A DNA stretch of 20,782 bases from Palsa-513 sp050010595 (GTDB lineage: Bacteria > Actinomycetota > Thermoleophilia > Solirubrobacterales > Solirubrobacteraceae). Numbering within the stretch: position 1 is the first letter of the stretch; every line of letters starts with the position of its first letter. Below are positions 1 through 6,233 of the stretch, in pieces. Under the pieces are notes generated by a model. That model did no database searches. It was not told the DNA's origin and saw only the letters and a list, made by a program, of their open reading frames with translations. Position numbers and translations under genes: made by a program. The stretch spans positions 1-20,782 of the forward strand of contig JBEKKS010000024.1 of NCBI GenBank assembly GCA_050010595.1. Reading direction: 5' to 3'.

Positions 1-1069
1 TCAGGGCTCGGTTGACGGGTCCGCCGCCGCCGGCGGCGCCCGCGGCGGCGCGCGCGGCGACGATCGCGACCGCGACGCGGGCATTCGCGCCGCGCGAGCG
101 CAGCTCGCCAACGTGCTGCGTCGAGGTTGCGAGTTGCGCGTCCAGGACGCGCAGCCGAGCCGTGATCGCCTGCTGGCTCGCGAGCGTCGTCGCGTCTGCG
201 AGTGCGTGCAGCAGCCCGGCACGCTCGGCCTTCAACTCGGCAACCCGCGCGGCGGCGGCGTCGTAGCTGTCGGTGATGTCGACGCTTCCCTGATCGAGTG
301 AGCGGACGGCGGCGAGGCTCGAGAGCGCTCCGATCAGCGCGGGCAGCCTGCTCGAGGGAACGCTCAGGTTGAAGCTCGCATAGCTCGCGAGCCCGTGGAC
401 GTCGACGTTCGAGCTCTCGACGATCCCGCCGAGGCGCACCGTGCTCGCGACAACCTCATTCGCCACGCTCTGCATCGCGCTCGCGGTGGCGGCAAGCGTG
501 AGCGATGCATTGCGCGCAACGATCCTGCCCGTTGGATTCGTGTTCGGCGGCTGGGCCGTCCCGGCGCGGGCTCGGACGCTCGCCGCGGGTCCCGTGCCGG
601 CGATGGCCCCGCTCACCGGGCCAACGCTCGCCGTGCTGCCCGTGCCGGCGGTGGTCCCGCTTGCCGGGCCGAGCGAGCTTGGGCTCGCCGCCGCGCCGCT
701 CGACGGCGCGGAGCTGTGGAAGGCCGGTAGCAACGGGTGCTCGGCCAGTCGCGCGCTGCCGCCACGCAGCGCGCCACTTGCGATCACCGCCACCAGTGCC
801 AGGACGAGCGCGAAGGCCGTCCCGCCCGCGAGCGCGACCCGCGGCCGCGCGAGCTGTGGCCGCGGCAGTCGACGCCGGGTCTGCGCGGCCTCGAGCAGCT
901 CCTGCACGCGCCGCTCGCTCTGTGGCGTCCACTCAGGTGCCGCCGCGCGAACGGAGTCGACTAGCGCGGCGAGCTCGAGCCGATCCTCGCCCACGGAGTC
1001 TCCGGCGATGATCGCGTCGAGGGCGGCAAGTTCGGCGATTGCGTCGGGGCTCAGCTCATTGCGGGACAT
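1..1069 (-). CDS. DUF4349-type membrane protein with anti-sigma-like N-terminus (partial, runs off left edge)
   Basis: Open minus-strand frame of 356 codons with no stop before the window edge. The ATG at 1069 follows a GAGAGG Shine-Dalgarno-like stretch and lies 14 nt inside the end of the sigma-factor gene, so the two are probably co-translated. Residues 1-75 are soluble, acidic and helical; one transmembrane helix spans about 78-102; 110-180 is a Gly/Ala/Ser/Thr/Pro linker containing a 16-residue tandem duplication; 181-345 matches the DUF4349 pattern (R-I-x-R-x-A-x-L-x-L strand, G-G-I-V-E, V-P-S-S-R-L, then a coiled coil at about 270-325). The C-terminal membrane segment usual in DUF4349 proteins would lie outside the window. 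Family function is unknown. The position directly after an ECF sigma factor, with a short cytosolic N-terminus, suggests an anti-sigma role with DUF4349 as the external sensor; that is inference. Confidence 0.75.
   Translation of the reverse strand, partial: MSRNELSPDAIAELAALDAIIAGDSVGEDRLELAALVDSVRAAAPEWTPQSERRVQELLEAAQTRRRLPRPQLARPRVALAGGTAFALVLALVAVIASGALRGGSARLAEHPLLPAFHSSAPSSGAAASPSSLGPASGTTAGTGSTASVGPVSGAIAGTGPAASVRARAGTAQPPNTNPTGRIVARNASLTLAATASAMQSVANEVVASTVRLGGIVESSNVDVHGLASYASFNLSVPSSRLPALIGALSSLAAVRSLDQGSVDITDSYDAAAARVAELKAERAGLLHALADATTLASQQAITARLRVLDAQLATSTQHVGELRSRGANARVAVAIVAARAAAGAAGGGGPVNRAL
575..670. repeat. 48-bp tandem duplication in the DUF4349 linker
   Basis: Two adjacent in-frame 48-bp units, 575-622 and 623-670, both end (plus strand) in CCGGGCC and encode the pattern G-P-x-S-G-x-x-A-G-T-G-x-x-A-S-V twice. 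The units have diverged at several positions, so the duplication is not recent. It lengthens the flexible extracytoplasmic linker. Confidence 0.8.
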
Positions 1070-1583
1070 CGCATGCCTCTCGTAGTCGGACGATTGCGCG
1101 GTGCAGCCGCGTGCCGGCGGCGGTCTCGCTGCAGCGCAGGACACGGGCGAGCTCTCCGTTCGAGAGCCGCCCGACAAACTTGAGCAGGACCACCTCGCGG
1201 TCCTGTGCGTCGAGACCCGCGAGCGCCTCGCGCACGAGCGCGCGGCGCTCGGCAAGATCGTCGTCGGGTCCGATGACGGGATTCGTGTCGATCACCTCGC
1301 CGATCAGCGGTCCGCTGCGCCCGCGCCGGCGCAGCTCATCCAGCGCGGCGTTGCGCGCGATCCCAAACAGCCACGCACGCTCGCTGCCGCGCCTGGCGTC
1401 GAACAGCCGCCGGCGGCGGAATGCCCGCTCGAATGCGAGCGCCGTGACGTCTTCCGCTGCGTGCCGATCTCGCAGCACTGAGGCGACGTAGGCGAACAGC
1501 TCTCCGGCGCATTCGCGGTAGAGCGCTTCGAAGCGCTCGCCAGCTCGCTCTGCGTCCGGCTTGCTGAGAACGCCTGCGCTCAC
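1056..1583 (-). CDS. ECF-type RNA polymerase sigma factor
   Basis: A 175-residue sigma-70 family protein of ECF length with only regions 2 and 4. Region 2 covers about 16-87 and contains the region 2.2 pattern D-V-T-A-L-A-F-E-R-A-F (45-55) and A-W-L-F-G-I-A-R-N (70-78). Region 4 covers about 112-170, with the helix-turn-helix at L-S-N-G-E-L-A-R-V-L-R (140-150) onward. The start is a GTG at 1583 with only a weak ribosome site; no better in-frame start lies nearby. The next gene overlaps by 14 nt and encodes a membrane protein, the usual arrangement for a sigma/anti-sigma pair. Target promoters cannot be read from the window. Assignment to the ECF family is firm; the subgroup is not determined. 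Confidence 0.92.
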   Translation of the reverse strand: MSAGVLSKPDAERAGERFEALYRECAGELFAYVASVLRDRHAAEDVTALAFERAFRRRRLFDARRGSERAWLFGIARNAALDELRRRGRSGPLIGEVIDTNPVIGPDDDLAERRALVREALAGLDAQDREVVLLKFVGRLSNGELARVLRCSETAAGTRLHRAIVRLREACDVPQ

Positions 1584-1672
1584 GCGGAGATCCGCTCGCT
1601 GTTCACGTAGGTATTACGCCGCTGCGCGGATACCATCACACGAGATGCAAGTGATCTTTGCAGCAAGAGTAA

Positions 1673-1688
1673 ACTTGCTAGCGCAAGT
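1673..1688. promoter_or_regulatory. Probable MarR operator (ACTTGC-N4-GCAAGT) at the MarR gene start
   Basis: Perfect 6-bp inverted arms ACTTGC (1673-1678) and GCAAGT (1683-1688) around TAGC, abutting the ATG at 1689. Thirteen of 16 positions match the site before the dioxygenase gene (read on the minus strand). A looser TGCAA-N7-TTGCA inverted repeat lies just upstream at 1646-1662, and GCAAG recurs at 1647, 1663 and 1683. Autoregulation by the MarR product is the simplest reading. The site occupies the place of a ribosome binding site, so the mRNA may be leaderless. Confidence 0.65.
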
Positions 1689-2231
1689 ATGGATTCAGCG
1701 CCAGCCCCAGCCGCCACAACTGCCCCCGCCTGCCAGGTCACGGGAGCGGACGGCTGCGCGCAGTGGCATCCGATCTACGGCGACGCCTGGGTCGGCTTGC
1801 TTCAGACCCACCGCCAGCTGACGCGGGAGCTCGACGCACAGCTCGAGGCAGAGCATGGGCTCAGCCTGAGTGGACTCGAGCTGCTCGCTCGCCTCGCAAG
1901 CGCGCCCGCCCACTGGCTGCGCCTGTCGGCGCTTGCGTCGCAGACGGGGCTCAGCCTGAGCCGGGTCTCGCGGATCGTCGACGCGCTGGAGTCGCGCAGC
2001 CTGTTGGAGCGCCGCCCGTGCCCTTCGGATGCGCGCGCGATCAACGCGCACCTCACTACCGCCGGCGCCGAGCTGCTCGGCGCCGCCGAGCAGACGCACC
2101 GCGCCGCGGTGCAGCAGTCGTTCTTCGACCGTCTCAGCGCGACCGAGGTCGAGACGCTGGCTGCGGTCTTTGGCCGCTTTGCGCCCGGCGCTGCCGCTGC
2201 GTGCCCGAAGGGACCCGTCCTACCGCGGTAG
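1689..2231 (+). CDS. MarR-family transcriptional regulator
   Basis: A 180-residue protein with a MarR winged helix-turn-helix at about 59-125: helices around G-L-S-L-S-G-L-E-L-L-A-R-L, recognition helix S-L-S-R-V-S-R-I-V-D-A-L (89-100), and a basic wing with the typical D-A-R (114-116). Residues 1-25 are a low-complexity Ala/Pro extension not typical of the family. Four cysteines are visible (15, 23, 111, 172); Cys111 sits at the tip of the wing region, so thiol-based sensing is possible but unproven. No Shine-Dalgarno precedes the ATG; the inverted repeat at 1673-1688 sits there instead. The gene faces the dioxygenase gene with a 9-nt gap, and the same inverted repeat precedes that gene. By analogy with B. 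subtilis MhqR, it may control quinone/catechol detoxification; this is inference. Confidence 0.9.
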   Translation: MDSAPAPAATTAPACQVTGADGCAQWHPIYGDAWVGLLQTHRQLTRELDAQLEAEHGLSLSGLELLARLASAPAHWLRLSALASQTGLSLSRVSRIVDALESRSLLERRPCPSDARAINAHLTTAGAELLGAAEQTHRAAVQQSFFDRLSATEVETLAAVFGRFAPGAAAACPKGPVLPR

Positions 2232-2234
2232 GGC
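2217..2234. terminator. Palindrome between convergent genes, possible bidirectional terminator
   Basis: A 14-bp perfect palindrome, CCTACCGCGGTAGG (2219-2232), spans the MarR stop codon; a G-U and a G-C pair extend it to 2217-2234. It can form a short hairpin with a CGCG loop between two converging genes. There is no T-run on either side, so the terminator call is weak; a protein-binding site is the alternative. Confidence 0.3.
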
Positions 2235-2240
2235 CCGCGC

Positions 2241-3128
2241 CTAGCGCACGCTCAGCAGTAGCCCGATGCCAGAGGGGTCGCGGGCCAGCAGCCCCGCTCC
2301 GCGCTCCTCGAAGCTCGCTCCGATCGCGACGAGGCGCTCGCGCACGGCGACCAGCTCCTGCGCGTCGCTCAGCTGCAGCGTCCAGTGGCGCAGACCGACT
2401 GCGTCGGGCGCGGCTGGTGGCACGCCGGTCCCGCGCCACACGTTGTAGGCGAGGTGGTGGTAGCCGGCGAACGAGACGAATACCGCGCTCGGCAGCGTCG
2501 CCATCACTTCGAAGCCGATGCCATCGCGGTAGAAGCGGGTTGCAGCCTCGAGGTCGCCGACGTGCAGGTGCACGTGCCCGATGCGCAGCCCGGCGGCGGC
2601 ACGGGAGCTGGGCTCCTCGCGGGCGACGGTCGCGAGCAGGTTGCGCAGGTCGAGCGGCTTTGGCCCGCCGCGCATGAACTCGCTGTCCTCGTAGCTCGGC
2701 CACAGCTCACGCGACCGATCCGCTGCGAGCTCGATTCCGATCCCGTCCGGGTCGGGCAGGTAGATCGCCTCGTGCGTCCCGTGGTCGGAGGCGCCGTCGA
2801 TCGGCGTCCGCGCCTCGAGGATCCGCATTCCGGCGCGCGCCAGCTCCTCGCGTGTGGGATAGAGGAGCGCGTAGTGGTAGATCCCCGCCGTGCGGCCCGG
2901 CGCCCGTGCCTCAGGGTTCTCGTGCAGGACGACAAGCTCGTCCCCGCCTACCCCGAGCGCGCTGATGCCGGCTTCGCGGCGCAGCGTCTCGAGGCCGATC
3001 ACGCCCTCGTAGAACGGCGTCGACCGCTCGATGTCGGTGACCTGGAGCTCGACCGGTCCGAGCTGTCCGGCGTCGCCCAGGAGCGCGCCGCCAGTCGTCA
3101 CATTCGCAGTACTAGTAACCGTGTTCAC
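2241..3128 (-). CDS. Two-domain VOC-family protein, catechol 2,3-dioxygenase-like (CatE type)
   Basis: A 295-residue protein with two vicinal-oxygen-chelate modules, about 23-140 and 182-293, the layout and length of B. subtilis CatE-type ring-cleavage dioxygenases. Family signatures are I-E-R-S-T-P-F-Y (33-40), I-Y-H-Y-A-L-L-Y-P (83-91), D-P-D-G-I-G-I-E-L (126-134), and in the second module I-G-H-V-H-L-H-V (183-190) and F-Y-R-D-G-I-G-F. Candidate metal ligands are His85, Glu133, His185 and His248. The usual first-strand His of module 1 is Glu27 and the last-strand Glu of module 2 is Leu291, so catalytic competence is uncertain. Starts at a GTG without a clear ribosome site. A MarR-type operator lies 22-36 nt upstream. 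A glyoxalase or fosfomycin-type VOC role is the alternative. Confidence 0.85.
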   Translation of the reverse strand: MNTVTSTANVTTGGALLGDAGQLGPVELQVTDIERSTPFYEGVIGLETLRREAGISALGVGGDELVVLHENPEARAPGRTAGIYHYALLYPTREELARAGMRILEARTPIDGASDHGTHEAIYLPDPDGIGIELAADRSRELWPSYEDSEFMRGGPKPLDLRNLLATVAREEPSSRAAAGLRIGHVHLHVGDLEAATRFYRDGIGFEVMATLPSAVFVSFAGYHHLAYNVWRGTGVPPAAPDAVGLRHWTLQLSDAQELVAVRERLVAIGASFEERGAGLLARDPSGIGLLLSVR

Positions 3129-3149
3129 GCAAGAAGCCTAGCGCAATTT

Positions 3150-3165
3150 GCTTGCGTGAGCAAGT
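3150..3165. promoter_or_regulatory. Probable MarR operator in the divergent dioxygenase/formyltransferase region
   Basis: Inverted arms CTTGC (3151-3155) and GCAAG (3160-3164) around GTGA. On the minus strand the site reads ACTTGCTCACGCAAGC, matching the site at 1673-1688 at 13 of 16 positions. An extra half-site, TCACGCAAG (3125-3133), overlaps the dioxygenase GTG start and is an exact 9-bp inverted copy of 3151-3159, 17 nt apart, which would allow two dimers or a loop. Occupation would block transcription of the dioxygenase and possibly also the divergent formyltransferase. Confidence 0.65.
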
Positions 3166-3216
3166 AATGTGCGAGGAGTCTGCTCGAGCGGGTTGCCTCC
3201 GCTAGCGTCCTTGGCG

Positions 3217-3816
3217 ATGCGCTCCAGCGGCTTCGCTCTCGCGATCTTCGCCTCGCACACAGGTACCACCGCCCAGGCGGTCTTCGACGCTCTGCACGAC
3301 GGGCGGATCGCCGGCAGAGGCGTCCTACTCGTCTGCAACAACCCGCAGGCGCCGGTGCTCGACCGTGCTGCCGCGGCCGGAATCCCGACGGCGGTCCTGA
3401 ATGGTCGCACGCACCCCGATCCCGACGAGCTCGATATCGCGACGCTGAATGCTGTGCAAGTCGCTGGAGCGACGCACATCCTGCTGGCCGGATACATGAA
3501 GAAGCTCGGGCCGAAGACAGTCGCCGCGTTCGCTGGTCGCGTCTTCAACACGCATCCGGCCCTGCTCCCCGCGTTCGGTGGGCAGGGGATGTACGGCGAC
3601 CGGGTCCACGAGGCCGTTCTTGCGGCAGGCGTCGAGCGCACGGGCGCGACCGTGCACCGCGTGACGAACGACTACGACGCGGGAGAGATCGTGCGCCAGC
3701 TCGAGGTGCCGGTGCTCCCTGGCGATGACGTCGGCTCGCTGGGCGAGCGGGTCCGCGCCGCCGAGCGCGAGCTGCTTGTCGCCGTCCTGGCCGCGACGTC
3801 GCGGTCGGAGCCCTGA
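3217..3816 (+). CDS. PurN-like phosphoribosylglycinamide formyltransferase family protein
   Basis: A 199-residue formyltransferase. PurN transfers the formyl group of 10-formyltetrahydrofolate to GAR in purine synthesis. The catalytic triad is present: Asn111 and His113 in F-N-T-H-P-A-L-L-P, and Asp154 in N-D-Y-D-A-G-E-I-V. Also conserved are L-L-A-G-Y-M-K-K-L and the T-G-A-T-V-H motif. The glycine-rich substrate-phosphate loop near the N-terminus, G-N-G-S-N in E. coli, reads S-H-T-G-T-T (13-18) here, so the acceptor substrate may differ. I chose the ATG at 3217, giving the usual length; an in-frame GTG at 3169 would add 16 residues and lies next to the operator. No purine genes are adjacent (purN often sits by purH), which leaves the true substrate open. 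Confidence 0.8.
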   Translation: MRSSGFALAIFASHTGTTAQAVFDALHDGRIAGRGVLLVCNNPQAPVLDRAAAAGIPTAVLNGRTHPDPDELDIATLNAVQVAGATHILLAGYMKKLGPKTVAAFAGRVFNTHPALLPAFGGQGMYGDRVHEAVLAAGVERTGATVHRVTNDYDAGEIVRQLEVPVLPGDDVGSLGERVRAAERELLVAVLAATSRSEP

Positions 3817-3947
3817 GCCGGCGCGACCCGTTCGACAAGCTCGTCCAAGTGTTGCCCCGCGGTGGAACGAGCCGCGTGCGGGTCTAACATGCGAGCCGCC
3901 TGGCTGCCTCTGCGTGCGGCAGCACAACCAGCGAACAAGAGGTGGGC

Positions 3948-4745
3948 ATGGCCGACACGGCGAGCCACGCGACGCTCGATTTCACGACGGAGGGGCGCGT
4001 CGCATACGCGGTTCTCGCACGGCCCGCGCGGCGCAACAGCCTCACCGAGGAGGCGCTCGATGACATCGGCGATGTAGTCCGCAACGTGCAGGCGAGTGGT
4101 GCGCTGCGGACGCTCGTGCTGAGTGGCGAGGGGGATGCCTTCTCGGCGGGGCTCGATGACGAGCTGCTCGAGCGTGCCTATGGCGACATCGAATACTTCG
4201 AGCACCTGCTCACCCGCGTTGCCGCGACATGCCTGTCGCTCGAGTCGCTCGAGGTGCCCGTGATCGCGAAGCTCCACGGAGCCGCGATCGGCGCCGGGTT
4301 CGAGTTGGCTCTCGCCTGTGATGTTGTCGTTGCCGCGCAGGACGCGCAGCTCGGTGACACCCAGCTGGCGACCGGGATTGTCCCTGGGGGCGGCGCCAGC
4401 GTCCGCCTGCCGCGACTCGTCGGCGTGCAGCACGCGCGCGAGATCATCTACTCCGGACGGCTCCTGAGCGGCACGGAGGCGGCTGCGATCGGGCTTGTGC
4501 TCAGCGCAGTGCCTGCCGCTGAGCTCGACGGGACTGTCGCCGCGCTCGCGGCGAGCTTCGCCGATAAGCCGCGGCTCGCTCTCGCGACTGCCAAGCGCCA
4601 GATCAACCGCGGCCTCGGCGTCGACACGCCGACCGGCGTCGAGCAGGAACGCCTCGAGCTGATCCGCTACCTGCGTGAAGCCGGCACCGACGCCGTCGAG
4701 GGCCTGCGCGCTCGGCGTGAGCAGCGACCGCCTTCCTGGTCGTGA
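3948..4745 (+). CDS. Enoyl-CoA hydratase/isomerase (crotonase) family protein
   Basis: A 265-residue crotonase-fold protein that acts on acyl-CoA thioesters. Oxyanion-hole segments are D-A-F-S-A-G-L-D-D (63-71) and H-G-A-A-I-G-A-G-F-E-L (110-120); the family pattern A-L-A-C-D-V-V-V-A-A follows. Glu119 aligns with catalytic Glu144 of rat mitochondrial hydratase, but the second catalytic glutamate (rat Glu164, in F-G-Q-P-E) is Gln139 in L-G-D-T-Q, so classical hydration is doubtful; an isomerase, hydrolase or decarboxylase of the same fold is equally possible. The ATG at 3948 has an AGAGGTG ribosome site 4 nt upstream; the in-frame GTG at 3942 falls inside that site. It converges with the methyltransferase gene, leaving a 1-nt gap. 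Confidence 0.88.
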   Translation: MADTASHATLDFTTEGRVAYAVLARPARRNSLTEEALDDIGDVVRNVQASGALRTLVLSGEGDAFSAGLDDELLERAYGDIEYFEHLLTRVAATCLSLESLEVPVIAKLHGAAIGAGFELALACDVVVAAQDAQLGDTQLATGIVPGGGASVRLPRLVGVQHAREIIYSGRLLSGTEAAAIGLVLSAVPAAELDGTVAALAASFADKPRLALATAKRQINRGLGVDTPTGVEQERLELIRYLREAGTDAVEGLRARREQRPPSWS

Positions 4746-4746
4746 G

Positions 4747-5517
4747 TCATCGCTGGGACGGATGGCCGACGATCAGCCGCAGGCCGACGTCGTGCTCGTA
4801 GAGCGCGCGCAGGTGCCCGTGACGGCGATCCCACCTCCCATCGAGCAGGTCACGCTCGAGCTTCTGCAGGCCGTGATCGACGACGTCAGGCGGTAGCAGG
4901 GCGAGCGTACGGCTGCGTGCGCGTCCTTCCGGACCGCAGAGTCGCTCCGGCTTTGCCCAGGCGGAGCTGAGCGGCCAGTCGGTCGAGTCGCGCGGCACCG
5001 GCACCGTGAGCACCTCAACCGTGCCTCCTAGCCAGTCAACGACCTGCTCCACGTCCGGGTAGAGCTCGCCGTTGAGCTGCGCAAGCTGGGGCAGGTAATC
5101 CTGGGCCAGCCACATCGACGAGCTGACCTCGAGGTCGAGCGTCATGATCACGACCGGACCACGGGCCACCCGCCGCATCTCGCGGACGCCGGCTTCGCGT
5201 TGCGTGCCCCATTCGTGCACGGCGCGGATCGCCATCGCTGCATCGACGCTGTCGTCGAACAGCGGCAGCGCTCCGGGACTCGCGCGAATCGCGGGTGCCT
5301 GATGGCCCCCGCGTCGCTCGGCGAGGCCAGCGCGCGGCTCGATCGGCACTACGTAGCTGCCTTCAGGCTCGTACGCGCCGGCGCCCGCCCAGACGTTGAC
5401 GATCGAGCGGGCCCCCCCGAGCGCCGCCTTGATGAGCTCCGCATACCGCGGGTCCTCGTGCTCGGCGACGACGCTCAGGTGCGCCGGGTCGAGGCGAAGT
5501 GGAACATCTGAAGCCAT
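4747..5517 (-). CDS. Class I SAM-dependent methyltransferase
   Basis: A 256-residue protein of the Methyltransf_11/UbiE-BioC style. SAM-binding motif I is I-V-N-V-W-A-G-A-G-A-Y-E-P (39-51), followed by an acidic end-of-strand-2 residue in V-V-P-I-E-P (56-61). The motif around G-A-L-P-L-F-D-D-S-V-D-A-A (82-94) and R-E-M-R-R-V-A-R-G (112-120) complete the fold. The first glycine of motif I (usually D-x-G-x-G-x-G) is tryptophan, which is uncommon. The substrate cannot be inferred; the C-terminal part (130-256) varies in this family and supplies substrate specificity. A GGAG ribosome site sits 7 nt before the ATG. It is transcribed alone from the 133-bp spacer at 5518-5650. Confidence 0.82.
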   Translation of the reverse strand: MASDVPLRLDPAHLSVVAEHEDPRYAELIKAALGGARSIVNVWAGAGAYEPEGSYVVPIEPRAGLAERRGGHQAPAIRASPGALPLFDDSVDAAMAIRAVHEWGTQREAGVREMRRVARGPVVIMTLDLEVSSSMWLAQDYLPQLAQLNGELYPDVEQVVDWLGGTVEVLTVPVPRDSTDWPLSSAWAKPERLCGPEGRARSRTLALLPPDVVDHGLQKLERDLLDGRWDRRHGHLRALYEHDVGLRLIVGHPSQR

Positions 5518-5629
5518 CCTTGGTCTCCGTCTGTTGCGTCCGCACAGTGGCGCGCATCAAACACGATCGACCCGACGTACGCTTCCCCGCCCGCCCGCGC
5601 CGCTTCCTACTGACCGTGCCGGTCGCAGC

Positions 5630-5648
5630 GGTACGCCGATCGGCGACC
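5630..5648 (-). terminator. Hairpin just downstream of the Nudix gene
   Basis: The perfect palindrome CGCCGATCGGCG (5634-5645) is extended by GGT/ACC pairs with one bulged A, starting 3 nt after the Nudix stop codon at 5651. It could end the microprotein-Nudix transcript. There is no T-run, so a factor-dependent or weak terminator is the most that can be claimed. The rest of the 5518-5650 spacer shows no gene and no clear promoter boxes. Confidence 0.3.
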
Positions 5649-5650
5649 AT

Positions 5651-6067
5651 CTAGGAGATCCGGGCCGCGGCCTGCGCGACGATCAGCTCGTGGTCGAAGG
5701 CGAGCGGCGGTAGCGTGTCGAGCTCGAACCAGTCCGCGCTCCGCGCGTCGTCGCCACCGCGGGCGGCGATCCGCTCCGCGATGACCTCCAGGAACGCCAC
5801 AGAGACGCTCCAGCCGCGCGGATCGCGCCCCGGCGTGTCATAGACACCGAGCAGCGTCAGCGCCCGGCCGGTTACGCCTGTCTCTTCGGCGAGCTCGCGC
5901 GCCGCGGCATCGTGGACGCGCTCGCCCGCGTCGACGAAGCCGCCCGGAAGCGCCCAGCAGCCGGTGAACGGTTCGTGTCCTCGCTCGATCAGCAGGATGC
6001 TCGGCGCCGGCCGCCGTGCGATCAGGGCTACGTCCACGGTCAGCGCCGGTTTCGTCGAGCCGGTCAT
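5651..6067 (-). CDS. Nudix hydrolase (ADP-ribose pyrophosphatase/MutT-like)
   Basis: A 138-residue single-domain Nudix protein. The full catalytic box G-x5-E-x7-R-E-x2-E-E-x-G-x is present at 43-65, with Gly43, Glu49, Arg57, Glu58, Glu61, Glu62 and Gly64; the glutamates bind Mg2+ for cleavage of nucleoside diphosphate-X substrates. The preceding W-A-L-P-G-G (38-43) is typical of the ADP-ribose and nucleotide-cleaning branches. The substrate is not readable from sequence. The ATG overlaps the stop codon of a 40-codon upstream ORF (ATGA), and no ribosome site of its own is obvious, which points to translational coupling. Confidence 0.93.
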   Translation of the reverse strand: MTGSTKPALTVDVALIARRPAPSILLIERGHEPFTGCWALPGGFVDAGERVHDAAARELAEETGVTGRALTLLGVYDTPGRDPRGWSVSVAFLEVIAERIAARGGDDARSADWFELDTLPPLAFDHELIVAQAAARIS

Positions 6068-6186
6068 GCGTGTTCATCGACGCGCATAGCGGCACCAGTC
6101 CCGCGCGGATCGTCGCCCGACAGAAGCATTCTCGCCGCCGCGACAGCGAGCACCACGGTGCCGCCGCTAACCAAGACCGTCGCCAT
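6064..6186 (-). CDS. 40-residue single-helix membrane microprotein, coupled to the Nudix gene
   Basis: A short ORF of 40 codons with a strong ribosome site, GGAG, 5 nt before the ATG at 6186. Its TGA overlaps the Nudix ATG by 4 nt (ATGA). The translation starts M-A-T-V-L-V-S-G-G-T-V-V-L-A-V-A-A-A-R-M-L-L, a hydrophobic stretch long enough for one membrane helix (about 3-22). A short polar tail follows, with G-D-D-P-R-G and ending V-D-E-H-A. No family is recognised. Two explanations fit: a real membrane peptide that works with the Nudix enzyme, or a leader ORF whose translation loads ribosomes for it. The ribosome site and exact coupling make chance less likely, but nothing here proves expression. 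Confidence 0.55.
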   Translation of the reverse strand: MATVLVSGGTVVLAVAAARMLLSGDDPRGTGAAMRVDEHA

Positions 6187-6233
6187 TCTCGCTCCAGCGT
6201 AAACCGTCCGCGTGCCCCTCTACCGTGCAGATC

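Noticed and set aside
1584..1688. TAATAC (minus strand) as a -10 box for the sigma-factor gene
   Set aside because: The matching -35 hexamer (TGATGG, 16-bp spacing) is poor; not enough to call a promoter.
3864..3888. GGAAC and TCTAA resembling an ECF-type promoter before the crotonase gene
   Set aside because: The gap between the two elements is about 14 nt, a few bases shorter than the spacing usual for ECF promoters, and no matching copy was seen upstream of the sigma-factor gene.
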